DNA of 64,000 bases, taken from positions 1 to 64,000 of the forward strand of contig CAJTVE010000002.1 in NCBI GenBank assembly GCA_910579655.1, given 5' to 3'. A program made the position numbers and the translations under genes. Under the pieces are notes generated by a model. The model saw nothing but the letters and a program-made list of their open reading frames with translations. It had not been told where the DNA came from and searched no databases. Below are positions 24,323 to 33,415 of this stretch, in pieces. The number at the start of each line of letters is the position of its first letter. The stretch's first letter is position 1. The stretch comes from an uncultured Allobaculum sp. GTDB taxonomy: Bacteria; Bacillota_I; Bacilli_A; Erysipelotrichales; Erysipelotrichaceae.

Positions 24323-25594
24323 ATGGATACTGTTAATAATTTAGGCTTCGTCGAAAAAATGCTCAGAAAGAAACACGGCTTTTCATTAGACAATGTTTCA
24401 AAAGATTTAAAAATTTCAAAAGGCAATTTAAGTGAGATGGAAAATGGCAGACGGTCTCTCAAGGAGACTCTATTTTGTCAGTTTGTGGAACAGTATAAAA
24501 TCAATTTTGACTTTGATCTCGGGCTTTTGAAAGAGGCCGAACAGCTGCTACAGGAATTAATGGAAGCTTATACATATAAAAATGTTGAAAAAGAACGTCA
24601 GATCAAACAGAAATTCTTTGAACAGGAAAAAAAATATGAGTATTCGTTTGCCTGCCTGTATCTTCCTTTAATAAAAGCGTTTTGGACACACAATAAGAAA
24701 CCGGCAGAATTTACTGTATCTGAACTTGATGCATTCGCAGACGTCTCTGAGTATTTTTCTGTATATGCTCCAGATGAAAAGGCCCTTTTTCTATATCTCA
24801 AAGGTCTCGTTGCAAAAAAGAAGCGAAATCTAAATCATGCTCTTCATGAATATTCAGAAGCTTTAGATCTGCTCAATGGAAAAAAGTGGCCACAGCTCGA
24901 GGGGATTATTAAGTTAAACTATGCAATTGCGCTTTCAGAGTCTTCCTCTTTCTTTTCGGCTTATCTCATCGGACAAGAAGCCAGTGAAATTTTCTCAAAA
25001 CATGATAACTATGTTAGGGCATTGATGAGTTCCAACAATCAAGCAAACTATTTAATTTATCTACAGGCATATTCAAATGCCAAAGAAATTTTGAATAGAG
25101 TTTTACTGTCGCAGCAATCTTTTCCTGGGCACTCTTTCTCTAAATTTGCGGTTTCAACAATGCTTTTGGCTTTGGTCATGGGGGAAGAATTTGAGCAGGC
25201 TATCCAGTTTGCAAAAGAATACCCAATGGATGACGAAGATCGTTATGTAGGAAACAGATCTTTGTTGCCATATTGTTATTATCGGCTTGGTGAACCAGAT
25301 CAATGCCTTCTTTCGATGACAGAACTCAGTCAAGAGGCGCTTACTCGTGACGACAAGGCTTTTCATGCCTTATTGATGGCAATTCTTGAAGAGGATAAAG
25401 AAAGGATTGAAGCGGCTAAGAAAAAAATGATCAGGGTTTGCTGCAAACAGCTGAACTGGGCGATGTTGATGATTGTATATCAATTGCTCATTTATTACTA
25501 CAAGTCCGAAAATGAGACAGATTTGTTAATTGATGCGTACGAATGCAAAGATAAAGTCTGCCGGCATATCCTTCCGGTTGATTGGGGAAGATGA
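24323..25594 (+). CDS. HTH + TPR regulator of the RRNPP (PlcR/Rgg/PrgX) type
   Basis: A 423-residue protein. Residues about 8-65 are an Xre-type HTH (MLRKKHGFSLDNVSKDLKIS, then KGNLSEMENGRRSL). The remainder is all-helical with TPR-like pairs, such as NLNHALHEYSEALDLL and SNAKEILNRVLLSQQ, ending YYKSENETDLLIDAYE. This architecture is that of cytoplasmic receptors for imported peptide pheromones. It is 43% or so alike by eye to the protein at 29949-31229 (shared FSPDE/YAPDEKAL, PQLEGIIK, NSASYLI/NQANYLI). It is divergent from a lipoprotein across an inverted repeat. Its peptide partner is not adjacent; the DYCWI peptide 1.2 kb to the left is the nearest candidate. Confidence 0.8.
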   Translation: MDTVNNLGFVEKMLRKKHGFSLDNVSKDLKISKGNLSEMENGRRSLKETLFCQFVEQYKINFDFDLGLLKEAEQLLQELMEAYTYKNVEKERQIKQKFFEQEKKYEYSFACLYLPLIKAFWTHNKKPAEFTVSELDAFADVSEYFSVYAPDEKALFLYLKGLVAKKKRNLNHALHEYSEALDLLNGKKWPQLEGIIKLNYAIALSESSSFFSAYLIGQEASEIFSKHDNYVRALMSSNNQANYLIYLQAYSNAKEILNRVLLSQQSFPGHSFSKFAVSTMLLALVMGEEFEQAIQFAKEYPMDDEDRYVGNRSLLPYCYYRLGEPDQCLLSMTELSQEALTRDDKAFHALLMAILEEDKERIEAAKKKMIRVCCKQLNWAMLMIVYQLLIYYYKSENETDLLIDAYECKDKVCRHILPVDWGR

Positions 25595-26264
25595 TCACTT
25601 CCAGTTTCATTCGATTGAAGGATTCATTTTGGAGTTGACTGGAAGATGGTGTCCAGTTTTCGTTCCGTTTTTGTCGCCAAAAGGTTAGAAAGAGTGCTTA
25701 ATCTGACCATACCTGCACCAAAAATTGAGTATGGAAATCGCTTAATTTTAAATTCTCACTTTGTATAAAACAATTATAAGCGTTCTCGAACTTTTGAAAC
25801 TCTTACGAAAATATATTTTTTAACCTCAGCAGTCTTTAGAAATTGCCAATTGTGGCATTGTTCAAAATTCTTTCTTTTTTGGTTGTACAGCTAACATTGC
25901 ACAGAAATGATGAATGATTTACACTCACCTGCTTGGCGAAAAGGAAAATGGTCGGAAAACTGTCCTTTAAAGGCGTTTCCGACCATTTGTCGATTTTGAT
26001 GAATTGTTCAGATATAATTGATTTAAGCAAAATAGAATTCATTATGACTATCGATCACTGTATCTTATCATTAATTTACTTATCTATAACAACTTTAACA
26101 TGCATTTGATAAAGTCGTTTTAAAGCAATTATAGATTATCTATATTCTTAAATAAAAATTCAAATAAATGCAATTGATAGTTTTCGAGTAAAGATCACAT
26201 ATATCCTCCTCTTACTGCTTTTGTAGGTGTATTTTGCTAATCAATATTCAAGGAGGGCGATTCG
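25595..26264. other. AT-rich spacer carrying a palindrome
   Basis: About 670 bases after the regulator. Apart from the palindrome listed separately, no gene with a ribosome site and no terminator with a T-run was found. Confidence 0.4.
25946..25988. repeat. Palindrome with ATGGTCGG arms (copy 2)
   Basis: aaatggtcggaaa (25946-25958) and tttccgaccattt (25976-25988) are perfect 13-bp arms. The arm core matches that of the palindrome at 14085-14125, so this may be a dispersed REP-like family. Confidence 0.7.
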
Positions 26265-26654
26265 ATGCATACCAAAAATTCATCCGGAAAAAGATCCTGT
26301 CTCTGGCCTTGTCTACTGTTTTTTCTCCTACTCAATTTATTCGGATTTCTGGGTCACTCTAGTTCAGAAGGTTTATGGGTTGTTGTGATCATGGCGATTC
26401 TTTTTGTTCTGATTGCAGTTCTCTGGGTGTGGCTGAAGAAGCAATTACCAGAAAGCAAAAGACTGTACTGGTTCCTTTTACTTTGTGTTGTTTTGCTGAT
26501 TGTTGGCTACAGTTTTCCCTCTTTCCATCAACCTGAAGGCATGATGGCCGGAACAATGTCCTTCAACTATTCCCAGATCGGATGGATTCTGGTGGGGATT
26601 TCCTGGACCCTGTTTGTTGGGTTCTGCTTGATTCCAGTGAACAAGAAACAATGA
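26265..26654 (+). CDS. Small four-helix membrane protein, function unknown
   Basis: A 129-residue product with an excellent AAGGAGGG ribosome site 7 bases before the ATG. Four hydrophobic segments are visible (LLFFLLLNLFGFLG, VVVIMAILFVLIAVLWVWL, WFLLLCVVLLIVGYSF, IGWILVGISWTLFVGFCLI). It resembles in size and layout the membrane protein at 32609-33007. Small polytopic proteins beside secreted peptides are often immunity factors, but nothing here proves that. Confidence 0.65.
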   Translation: MHTKNSSGKRSCLWPCLLFFLLLNLFGFLGHSSSEGLWVVVIMAILFVLIAVLWVWLKKQLPESKRLYWFLLLCVVLLIVGYSFPSFHQPEGMMAGTMSFNYSQIGWILVGISWTLFVGFCLIPVNKKQ

Positions 26655-26801
26655 ATTTATAAACCTGTCCCGGCATTCCCCAGCAAGACAGCTACCTCTT
26701 TTCCAGTCTGATTGATAATAGGAACGGAATCATCCAGACACTAAAGTGAAACGCACCTAGCTGCTCTCGTGAGAGTTGAGAAGCCTGATCAATGGCATAC
26801 A

Positions 26802-26854
26802 AAAAGGCTCTAAACCACTTGGGAGATAGAAAATCCACCCAATGGTTTAGAGCC
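26802..26854 (-). terminator. Intrinsic terminator of the P-type ATPase gene
   Basis: ggctctaaacca...tggg (26806-26823) pairs with ccca...tggtttagagcc (26838-26854), a long GC/AT stem; the A-run at 26801-26805 gives a T-run on the minus strand, 70 bases beyond the ATPase stop. Confidence 0.85.
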
Positions 26855-26920
26855 GGTAATTTAAAAACCACTTACAAATTTAGAACGCCTATGTTCATCT
26901 CGGAGACAAAACAAATGAAA

Positions 26921-29614
26921 CTATTTATCTTCAGGATCTAAGGTCCGAGAGTCGATTTCCTTTTCGACTTTCTCATGGTACTTTTCTTCCATATTTTCAG
27001 CATGCTTGATCAGACCAAACTTTTTAGAAATTTCCATCACAAGGACAGGAACAAAAATCAAAAGCACGCCAATCAGATACAGCTGCCATGGTAGATACAT
27101 CACACCAAAGGCGGTCATAATGCCTGGAATAAACTGAACAATGACCATCATGGCAGTCGAAGCTGCTACAGCCATATTCAGATGCTTATTGGTAAATGGA
27201 CCAATCTTAAACAGGCTCTTTTCGGAGCGCATGTTATAAGCCTGGATAACCTGAGAGAAAGCAAGAACCATGAAGCACAGGCTGCGGCCGCCCATTTCTG
27301 AACCAGTCCAGGTTTCACCAATTCTGAAGGCAATAATGGCCAGCAGACCAAACATCATTCCCTGTAAAATAATCCGGGTGCCAAAGCCATTCGCAAAAAT
27401 CCCCTGATTTTTTGGCGTTGGCGCCTGATTCATAACAGCATCATCAACTGGCTCCATGCCAAGCGCAATGGCAGGCAGCGAATCAGTGACCATATTAATC
27501 CATAATAACTGCATCGAAAGCAGCGCGGACTGTTTCCACAGCAGCATTACAAAGAATACAACAAGGACTTCACCAATATTGGTTCCCAGCAGATATCCAA
27601 CAACGTTTTTAATATTGGCATAAATACCGCGGCCTTCCCGCACAGCTGCAATGATTGTCGCAAAGTTGTCGTCACTCAGTGTCATATCCGAAGCGCCTTT
27701 GGCCACATCCGTTCCGGTAACCCCCATCGCAACACCGATATCTGCTGCTTTTAAGGCTGGAGCGTCATTGACCCCGTCGCCCGTCATAGCAACAGTCTGA
27801 CCCAGTTTCTGCCAGGCTTTAACAATCCGAATTTTATTTTCCGGAGAAACGCGCGCATAAACCGAAATCTGTGGAGCTTCTTTTTCCAGTTCCCGATCCG
27901 TCATGGCATCGACATCCGCTCCAGTGACCGCTTTATCACCAGGACGCAGAATACCCAGTTTTTTTGCGATTGCGGAGGCTGTAACAACATGGTCTCCCGT
28001 AATCATCACAGTACGGATCCCTGCTTTCTTGGCTTCGGCAACTGCCTGAGCTGCTTCTTCTCTAGGTGGGTCAATCATACCGACCATGCCTAAGAAGGTC
28101 AGGTCTTTTTCAATATCTTCACTGGTGATATTTTCAGGCATGGAATCAAATTCACGCTTGGCAATTGCAATCACACGCAGTGCATTTTCAGACATCTGCT
28201 GGTTAATCTTCTTGGCTTCTTCCGTATTGCCATGTGTAATGCGTGGCAGCATCTGGTCGAAAGCCCCTTTGGTGATGGCTACATACTTATCTCCAACCTT
28301 ATTAATACTTGTCATCATTTTACGATCGGAGTCAAAAGGCAGATCCGCTATCCGCGGATATTCTTTATTCAGTTCATCTTTTGGCATGCCGTTGTTCTGG
28401 GCAGCCATAACAATTGAGGTTTCCGTTGGATCCCCGATATGGATCCATTTTTTGCCATCCCAGGTAACCGATCCATCCGAATCGAGTGTTCCATATTTCA
28501 GTAATTCTTTAACGCCATCCGAGTTGGATGTTGTAATGTCTTCAATCGCATTGGAACCATCCACATAGGCTTCCGTTAACGTCATGCGATTCTGGGTCAG
28601 GGTTCCAGTCTTATCTGAGCAGATGACTGAAGCCGAGCCTAATGTTTCAACAGCTGGCAGTTTACGGATAATGGCATTTTTCTTAACCATCCTCTGCACA
28701 CCAATCGAAAGAACGATCGTTACAATCGCTGGCAGACCTTCAGGAATTGCTGAAACAGCCAGCGAAACAGCTGTCATGAACAGCTCCAACGGATTCTGAC
28801 CATCCATCAAGCCAATCACAAAGATAATGGCACAGCAGACAATCGCCAGAATTCCCAGATATTTTCCAAGCTGGTTGAGCTTTTTCTGAAGAGGGGTCAT
28901 CGTCTCCTGCTCACTGTCGAGCAGGTTGGCAATTTTACCCATTTCCGTATCCATGCCGGTTGCCGTAACAATTGCCATACCGGTGCCATACGAAATCGTA
29001 CAGCCAGAGTAAATCATATCCTTACGATCTCCCAGCGGTGCTTTTTCTTCGATGACAGCCGTAGCTTCTTTTTCTGCTGGTACACTTTCCCCCGTCAGAG
29101 CCGACTCATCCGATTTCATAGATGATGAACGGACTAACCGAGCGTCAGCCGGCACAAAATCTCCAGCATCTAATCGAATCAGATCTCCAGGAACCAGATC
29201 TTTCGATTCGACCAACGTTTCTTTTCCATCGCGAATTACCCGGGCTTTTGGAGCCGACAAGGACTGTAAAGCTTCCAGTGCTTTTTCGGCTTTATCCTCC
29301 TGGGCTACCCCCATTGCCGCATTCACAACAACAATCAGAACAATTAAAAACGGTTCAAACAACCCCTTGATGCCTTCATGATTCATGATGGAAACCACCA
29401 GCGAAATTGCGGCAGCCGCTAGCAGAATCAGAATCATCGGATCTTTAAATTGATCTAAGAACTTCGAGAACTTGGATTGTTTTTTCTTGGCCTTCAGCTG
29501 ATTGGGACCATACTTGGATAGTCGACTTTCAGCTTCCTGCCCACTTAGACCATTGGAAGGGCTGGTTTTCAGCTCTTCAGCAGTCTGCTGGACAGAGAGA
29601 TTATGAAATTGCAT
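26921..29614 (-). CDS. Cation-transporting P-type ATPase (calcium-pump type, P2A/P2B)
   Basis: An 897-residue ion pump with all P-type landmarks: N-terminal cation_ATPase_N region ([18 protein letters not shown]), actuator TGES loop ([12 protein letters not shown]), phosphorylation motif [14 protein letters not shown], nucleotide-binding KGAFDQML, hinge [18 protein letters not shown], and ten membrane helices. Helix 4 reads [19 protein letters not shown], the PEGLP form found in Ca2+ and Na+/K+ pumps rather than the CPC of heavy-metal pumps. The ATG at 29614 is used because AAAGGTGG lies 6 bases upstream. It is monocistronic, with its own terminator. Confidence 0.92.
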   Translation of the reverse strand: MQFHNLSVQQTAEELKTSPSNGLSGQEAESRLSKYGPNQLKAKKKQSKFSKFLDQFKDPMILILLAAAAISLVVSIMNHEGIKGLFEPFLIVLIVVVNAAMGVAQEDKAEKALEALQSLSAPKARVIRDGKETLVESKDLVPGDLIRLDAGDFVPADARLVRSSSMKSDESALTGESVPAEKEATAVIEEKAPLGDRKDMIYSGCTISYGTGMAIVTATGMDTEMGKIANLLDSEQETMTPLQKKLNQLGKYLGILAIVCCAIIFVIGLMDGQNPLELFMTAVSLAVSAIPEGLPAIVTIVLSIGVQRMVKKNAIIRKLPAVETLGSASVICSDKTGTLTQNRMTLTEAYVDGSNAIEDITTSNSDGVKELLKYGTLDSDGSVTWDGKKWIHIGDPTETSIVMAAQNNGMPKDELNKEYPRIADLPFDSDRKMMTSINKVGDKYVAITKGAFDQMLPRITHGNTEEAKKINQQMSENALRVIAIAKREFDSMPENITSEDIEKDLTFLGMVGMIDPPREEAAQAVAEAKKAGIRTVMITGDHVVTASAIAKKLGILRPGDKAVTGADVDAMTDRELEKEAPQISVYARVSPENKIRIVKAWQKLGQTVAMTGDGVNDAPALKAADIGVAMGVTGTDVAKGASDMTLSDDNFATIIAAVREGRGIYANIKNVVGYLLGTNIGEVLVVFFVMLLWKQSALLSMQLLWINMVTDSLPAIALGMEPVDDAVMNQAPTPKNQGIFANGFGTRIILQGMMFGLLAIIAFRIGETWTGSEMGGRSLCFMVLAFSQVIQAYNMRSEKSLFKIGPFTNKHLNMAVAASTAMMVIVQFIPGIMTAFGVMYLPWQLYLIGVLLIFVPVLVMEISKKFGLIKHAENMEEKYHEKVEKEIDSRTLDPEDK

Positions 29615-29639
29615 CAAATTCCACCTTTCAGATGCCCAA

Positions 29640-29948
29640 ATTATATCAGGCCTCCATTTTCTCCCTTTCCATCAAGCCCGACCCTCTTAAACAGCTTCTG
29701 TCCTTTGACCAGCAAAAAGCCTGCGCCTTGGACAGATTGAATTTCTTGTCCAATTCGATCTGATCCTTTCCTATAGATTCAGCAGGGGTCGATCTAAAAA
29801 AGTTGTACGAATTCATGAATACAGTTTAGTTGGTAGAAAAATCCTGAAAATTCAGGATGAATTAGGGTCACACCCACTCTGTCAGCGAAAATCAGACTCC
29901 AACTTTGTTGGAAGCAGCACCAGTTTGGGTGTGAACTTTTAGGTCTTG
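29640..29948. other. Intergenic region with small foldable block
   Basis: tcacaccca (about 29870) can pair with tgggtgtga (about 29926) around a smaller hairpin tccaac/gttgga near 29896-29910. It lies just downstream of the leftward regulator gene and may be its 3' end signal, but no T-run is present. Confidence 0.35.
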
Positions 29949-31229
29949 CTATTTTAAATTTTTATGATATTCAGGCATTTTATGCCGCCAAATTTGCACT
30001 TGCTGACGATAGGCTTCATTGAGCAGCTCTATTTCATTTTCTGATTCATAATAGGCAATCATCAGTTGATAGAGAACCATTAACATGCACCAGTTCATTT
30101 GTCTGCTGCAGATCTGGGCCATTTTCAATTTCGCCTTTTCAACACCTTTAGAATCCTTTTTCAGGATGCACTTTAAAATCTCAAAAAGTGCACAGTCATC
30201 GGCAGTCGGCTTTTCTTTTGATAAATCTTCAATCACTTTCAGGCATTCTTCATATTGTCCCAGTCTGTAATGGCAATATGGAATCAATGAGAGATTTCCT
30301 ATAAAACCATTTTCAATTGGAAAAGGATGATCTTTGACAAATTGAACAGCTTGCCCGAATTCTTCCTCCAGTGTTAAGGCAAGAATCATAAGCGTCGTTG
30401 TATTTGAATAGGTCTGATTGTCATGAAACCATCGTTTCTGACAACGCTGCATATTCCGAATGCACTCCCTGGCTGCCTCAAATTCCTGCATACTGATGAG
30501 ATAAGACGCACTATTGTTATCACACAGAAGCATCCGTATATGGTTGTTATGGTTGACAAAAATGGAACGCGCTTCCTGTACTGTTTTATACGCCTGAAAA
30601 AACGAAACAGTAGTTCCCAGGACATGAGCCAGATGGAATTTGATGATGCCTTCCAGTTCCGGCCATTGTTTGCGGTCTAATATATTCAAAGCTTTCTCAT
30701 AGCGATCCAGTGCAGCTGGATATTTCTTTTTTTTCCCTGCTTCAAAGCCTTTGAGAAAATTGATTAAAGCTTGTTCGTCTGGCGAGAAGAAAGGCAGATA
30801 GTCATCAATTTCTTCTAAGTATCTCTTTATTCGAACATCGGGGACCTGCGCATAACGGTGAACAGATAAAAAGATATCGATTAGAAGTAAATGCAGACAT
30901 CCCAAAGACTTCTGTAAGAGAGGCCGATTATGCGCCAGCCTTCTTTTGATCTTCTCTTCATCCGCAAAATCTCGATCGATCCAAGCCAATACAAAATCAT
31001 TTAATAAAGACTGGGCCATGTTTGCAGGGGATTCGTCCAAAGAAAAATCAATTCCATATCGTTCCAGAAATCTGGTAAAAGCTTCTCGCTTTAAAATTCT
31101 TCTTCCATTTTCAGCCTCACTCAAAAAACCTTTTGAAATTCCAATATCATGTGACACATTTTCCAAAGAATAGCCGCAGCTCTTTCGTAGCTGCTTTTCA
31201 AAAAAGCCAAGATTACTATATACGTTCAT
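29949..31229 (-). CDS. HTH + TPR regulator of the RRNPP type (second copy)
   Basis: A 426-residue protein. The N-terminal Xre HTH (QLRKSCGYSLENVSHDIGIS, then KGFLSEAENGRRIL) and the helical repeat body (KKYPAALDRYEKALNIL, FEAARECIRNM, YHRLGQYEECLKVIEDL-like pairs) mirror the regulator at 24323. It is divergent from the 45-residue DYCWI peptide at 31332, with about 100 bases between. The spacer keeps part of the control element seen upstream of the other regulator (aaaattcg-gaac and the adjoining gccccc), though not the full inverted repeat. The pairing of receptor and peptide is most direct here. Confidence 0.8.
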   Translation of the reverse strand: MNVYSNLGFFEKQLRKSCGYSLENVSHDIGISKGFLSEAENGRRILKREAFTRFLERYGIDFSLDESPANMAQSLLNDFVLAWIDRDFADEEKIKRRLAHNRPLLQKSLGCLHLLLIDIFLSVHRYAQVPDVRIKRYLEEIDDYLPFFSPDEQALINFLKGFEAGKKKKYPAALDRYEKALNILDRKQWPELEGIIKFHLAHVLGTTVSFFQAYKTVQEARSIFVNHNNHIRMLLCDNNSASYLISMQEFEAARECIRNMQRCQKRWFHDNQTYSNTTTLMILALTLEEEFGQAVQFVKDHPFPIENGFIGNLSLIPYCHYRLGQYEECLKVIEDLSKEKPTADDCALFEILKCILKKDSKGVEKAKLKMAQICSRQMNWCMLMVLYQLMIAYYESENEIELLNEAYRQQVQIWRHKMPEYHKNLK

Positions 31230-31331
31230 TTTATTTTTACCATTAAGTTCACGAATTTTAGGGGGCTTTGCTTATTCTCAAATCCACTTTAGACTTAAAT
31301 TGTAAAGACCGAAGGAGTGGAAAAAACAACA

Positions 31332-31469
31332 GTGACCCATATTTTCGCTATCGTTTTATCAATTGGTCTGACAATAGTTCCATTATTTTGCCCTGTGCAT
31401 CAGACTGAAGACTATTGCTGGATCAAAGAAATCATGCCTCACGGAGGAAATGGTGAAGTATCAGAATAA
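31332..31469 (+). CDS. Short secreted peptide of the DYCWI family (copy 2)
   Basis: A 45-residue product from a GTG start at 31332 (an in-frame GTG at 31317 would add 5 residues): hydrophobic HIFAIVLSIGLTIVPLF, then CPVHQTEDYCWIKEIMPHGG and a short tail. It matches the peptide at 22964 in 15 or more of the last 34 positions, including both Cys and the HQ, DYCWI, Pro and GG. AGGAG at 31313-31317 is the ribosome site. It is divergent from the intact regulator at 29949-31229 and upstream of a secreted protein and a membrane protein. Too short to be found by routine ORF cut-offs. An exported peptide pheromone is the favoured reading. Confidence 0.65.
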   Translation: MTHIFAIVLSIGLTIVPLFCPVHQTEDYCWIKEIMPHGGNGEVSE

Positions 31470-31628
31470 CTACTTGTCCTCCATCATACTAATTAACTAT
31501 ACGTAAATAAAAACACTATAAAAAGTATATTTTAAAAAGAACGCAACAATGATAATGATGGATGATGGATGAAAAAACCGAGATTTTCAAAATACAGCAA
31601 AAGAGAATTATTCAGTTAGGAGAATAAT

Positions 31629-31781
31629 ATGAAGTTCTGTCAACTGCTTTTTACAGGAACCGCCCGGACATTCATGGGCATATATATTTGTTCCATAAAT
31701 GATTCGGGCATTCTATCGGCTCTCACAAAAACAGTGTGTTTAGCTACCATAACTCTTGTTAAAGACAGTTCTTGTAACTAA
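31629..31781 (+). CDS. Possible 50-residue ORF with good ribosome site
   Basis: ATG at 31629 with AGGAG 6 bases upstream; product begins MKFCQLLFTGTARTFMGIYI and has four Cys. It lies between the peptide gene and the secreted-protein gene in the same direction. It has no recognised family and could be chance; listed because of the ribosome site and position. Confidence 0.3.
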   Translation: MKFCQLLFTGTARTFMGIYICSINDSGILSALTKTVCLATITLVKDSSCN

Positions 31782-31900
31782 GGAAAACAACCCAAAATGC
31801 GATAGATCAATTCATCTCAAATTGGGCAATGTTACTTAATCAACAACATGAATGATGCAGGCTTATTTATTCGTCAGTATTATTAGTGTTGAAAACTACA

Positions 31901-31914
31901 TTTGCGTAAGAGCC
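31901..31914 (+). repeat. Solo ISL3-like terminal repeat
   Basis: tttgcgtaagagcc, the complement orientation of the copy at 13242 and near-identical to the right end at 33139-33152, including the preceding aaaactaca. It falls just before the ribosome site of the next gene and so may have supplied or replaced its upstream region. Confidence 0.5.
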
Positions 31915-31946
31915 AAAATTCATTTCTAATAACAAAGGAGATATCT

Positions 31947-32576
31947 ATGTTTACTAAATTATTATCTTCCACTCTTATCGTATCTACTCTGATGGCACCT
32001 ACTGAATTTGACGATCAACTTGTAACGGTCGAAAATGAAATTCAAGTGGTTGAAACCAAAAACAAAGAAGCCGTAGTAACTGATACAAACGTACAAACCG
32101 GGAAGGTCGAAAAATTTACCGTTCAAGCGACACAAACCACATACGAATGGCTTTCACCAAAAATGGAGCGAATGAATTCGGTAACTACTGAAGTCTACAT
32201 TCCTTTCGAAGAAAGTGTTTCCCCTCGAGACAGTCAGAGCCAAAGCAAAACTGAAGCAGGTGTAACAGCAACAGTAACTGCCAATTATTCGGTTACCAAT
32301 AGCAGCGGTACGTTTACTTGGTATTCTTTTTCAGGAAGTTGGGTACCAAACCAAAGCTATAATTTAATTTCGAATCGATCTTGCGGTGCCGTCGAATATG
32401 CTGGAGGCGGAAAAAGCACGGTTCAACACCCTGGATCAAATAGCTTTGCATATACTTTAAACTGGAGTTGTTCAAGAATTCTCGGCCAGAACCCTCGGGT
32501 TTGGAGTGAGGCTACTATTACCCCCACAGGCATGGGCAGTGCATCTCATATTATTGAACTTTATATGGAATTTTAG
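31947..32576 (+). CDS. Secreted protein of unknown function beside the peptide locus
   Basis: A 209-residue product with AAAGGAG 6 bases before the ATG. The N-terminus MFTKLLSSTLIVSTLMAPT is a short signal sequence. Residues about 20-100 are charged and Thr/Val-rich like a pro-region; the C-terminal 110 residues are rich in Ser, Thr, Asn, Trp and Tyr (SSGTFTWYSFSGSWVPNQ, SFAYTLNWSCSRILG) with one Cys pair (SCGAVE, WSCSR), consistent with a beta-rich secreted domain. The layout signal-proregion-compact domain suits a secreted bacteriocin-like protein; the membrane protein 33 bases downstream would then be its immunity or export partner. No family recognised. Confidence 0.65.
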   Translation: MFTKLLSSTLIVSTLMAPTEFDDQLVTVENEIQVVETKNKEAVVTDTNVQTGKVEKFTVQATQTTYEWLSPKMERMNSVTTEVYIPFEESVSPRDSQSQSKTEAGVTATVTANYSVTNSSGTFTWYSFSGSWVPNQSYNLISNRSCGAVEYAGGGKSTVQHPGSNSFAYTLNWSCSRILGQNPRVWSEATITPTGMGSASHIIELYMEF

Positions 32577-32608
32577 TATGAGACAAATCTTTTAAAGGAG
32601 GCAGAACA

Positions 32609-33007
32609 ATGTCCAAACAAACAGGGGCGATCTATATCGCACTTCCGTTGATCAGCGCCGTGATGATTGGAATTTGCTCACCATCCCAGGCAGCTTTCCG
32701 ACAAGGAACAAATATGGGATTGAGTTATCTATTGTTGGCAATCGGTCTGATTATTTATACGTTGTGCCTAACAGCGAGCCGCCGACTCTGGCAGAGTGGA
32801 ACTGTTTCCAAGGGGATAGTCATAATCACACTGGTTCTTTGTCTAATGATCTGGATTCTGGTCACTCCTGTATTTCCTATTCCTCTTAATGGACTGACCA
32901 ATTGGATTTCAACAAGATACAATCCTTTTTCTCCAGGGCTTGCCTTTTCCTATCTGGTTTTCTGTTTGATTGATTTACTTTCAGAAAGCAAAAAACCCCA
33001 ATCATAA
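32609..33007 (+). CDS. Small four-helix membrane protein, possible partner of the secreted protein
   Basis: A 132-residue product with AAAGGAGG upstream, 33 bases after the secreted-protein stop. Hydrophobic segments: IYIALPLISAVMIGICS, LSYLLLAIGLIIYTLCLTA, GIVIITLVLCLMIWILVTPVF and FSYLVFCLIDLLS. Operon position and size suggest an immunity or accessory protein, but this is inference. Similar in kind to the protein at 26265-26654. Confidence 0.65.
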   Translation: MSKQTGAIYIALPLISAVMIGICSPSQAAFRQGTNMGLSYLLLAIGLIIYTLCLTASRRLWQSGTVSKGIVIITLVLCLMIWILVTPVFPIPLNGLTNWISTRYNPFSPGLAFSYLVFCLIDLLSESKKPQS

Positions 33008-33033
33008 AGAAACGACTTATCTATTGCACATCC

Positions 33034-33152
33034 GGTTCTTACGCAATCTGGGTGGTCCGCTAAGAGTTACTAGTCAGTACTACCTTACTTAAAGAAATTT
33101 AAGAGAAGCTGATCACAATTTGTTGGAAAACTACAAACTTTGCGTAAGAACC
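33034..33152. mobile_element. 119-bp MITE-like element with 13-bp terminal inverted repeats
   Basis: ggttcttacgcaa (33034-33046) and its exact complement ttgcgtaagaacc (33140-33152) bound 119 bases with no ORF. The end sequence and its GG start resemble ISL3-family ends. The same motif occurs alone at 13242 and 31901. No clear target duplication is visible (ttgcacat left, ttgcagcc right). Confidence 0.55.
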
Positions 33153-33415
33153 TTGCAGCCTACCCAGTCGATACTTTTCGAATTGGCAGGAATAAAGGGT
33201 CACTGAAAAGTCCGGTAGGATTTGGGGTTCTTGACTGTCTCCTGACAGGACACGTCACAGGTCTCAAACTGAAATAGCAATTCTTATGATTCACTCGAAT
33301 CTTCCTTTATTAAACGTAAATAACAGGAGTCTGGCATCAGATAGAATGGAGTATGAGAATTGCGGATATGTTCGAAAACAACTTGTTTGCTGCTTAGGTA
33401 TCCCGGAGGTTAAGT

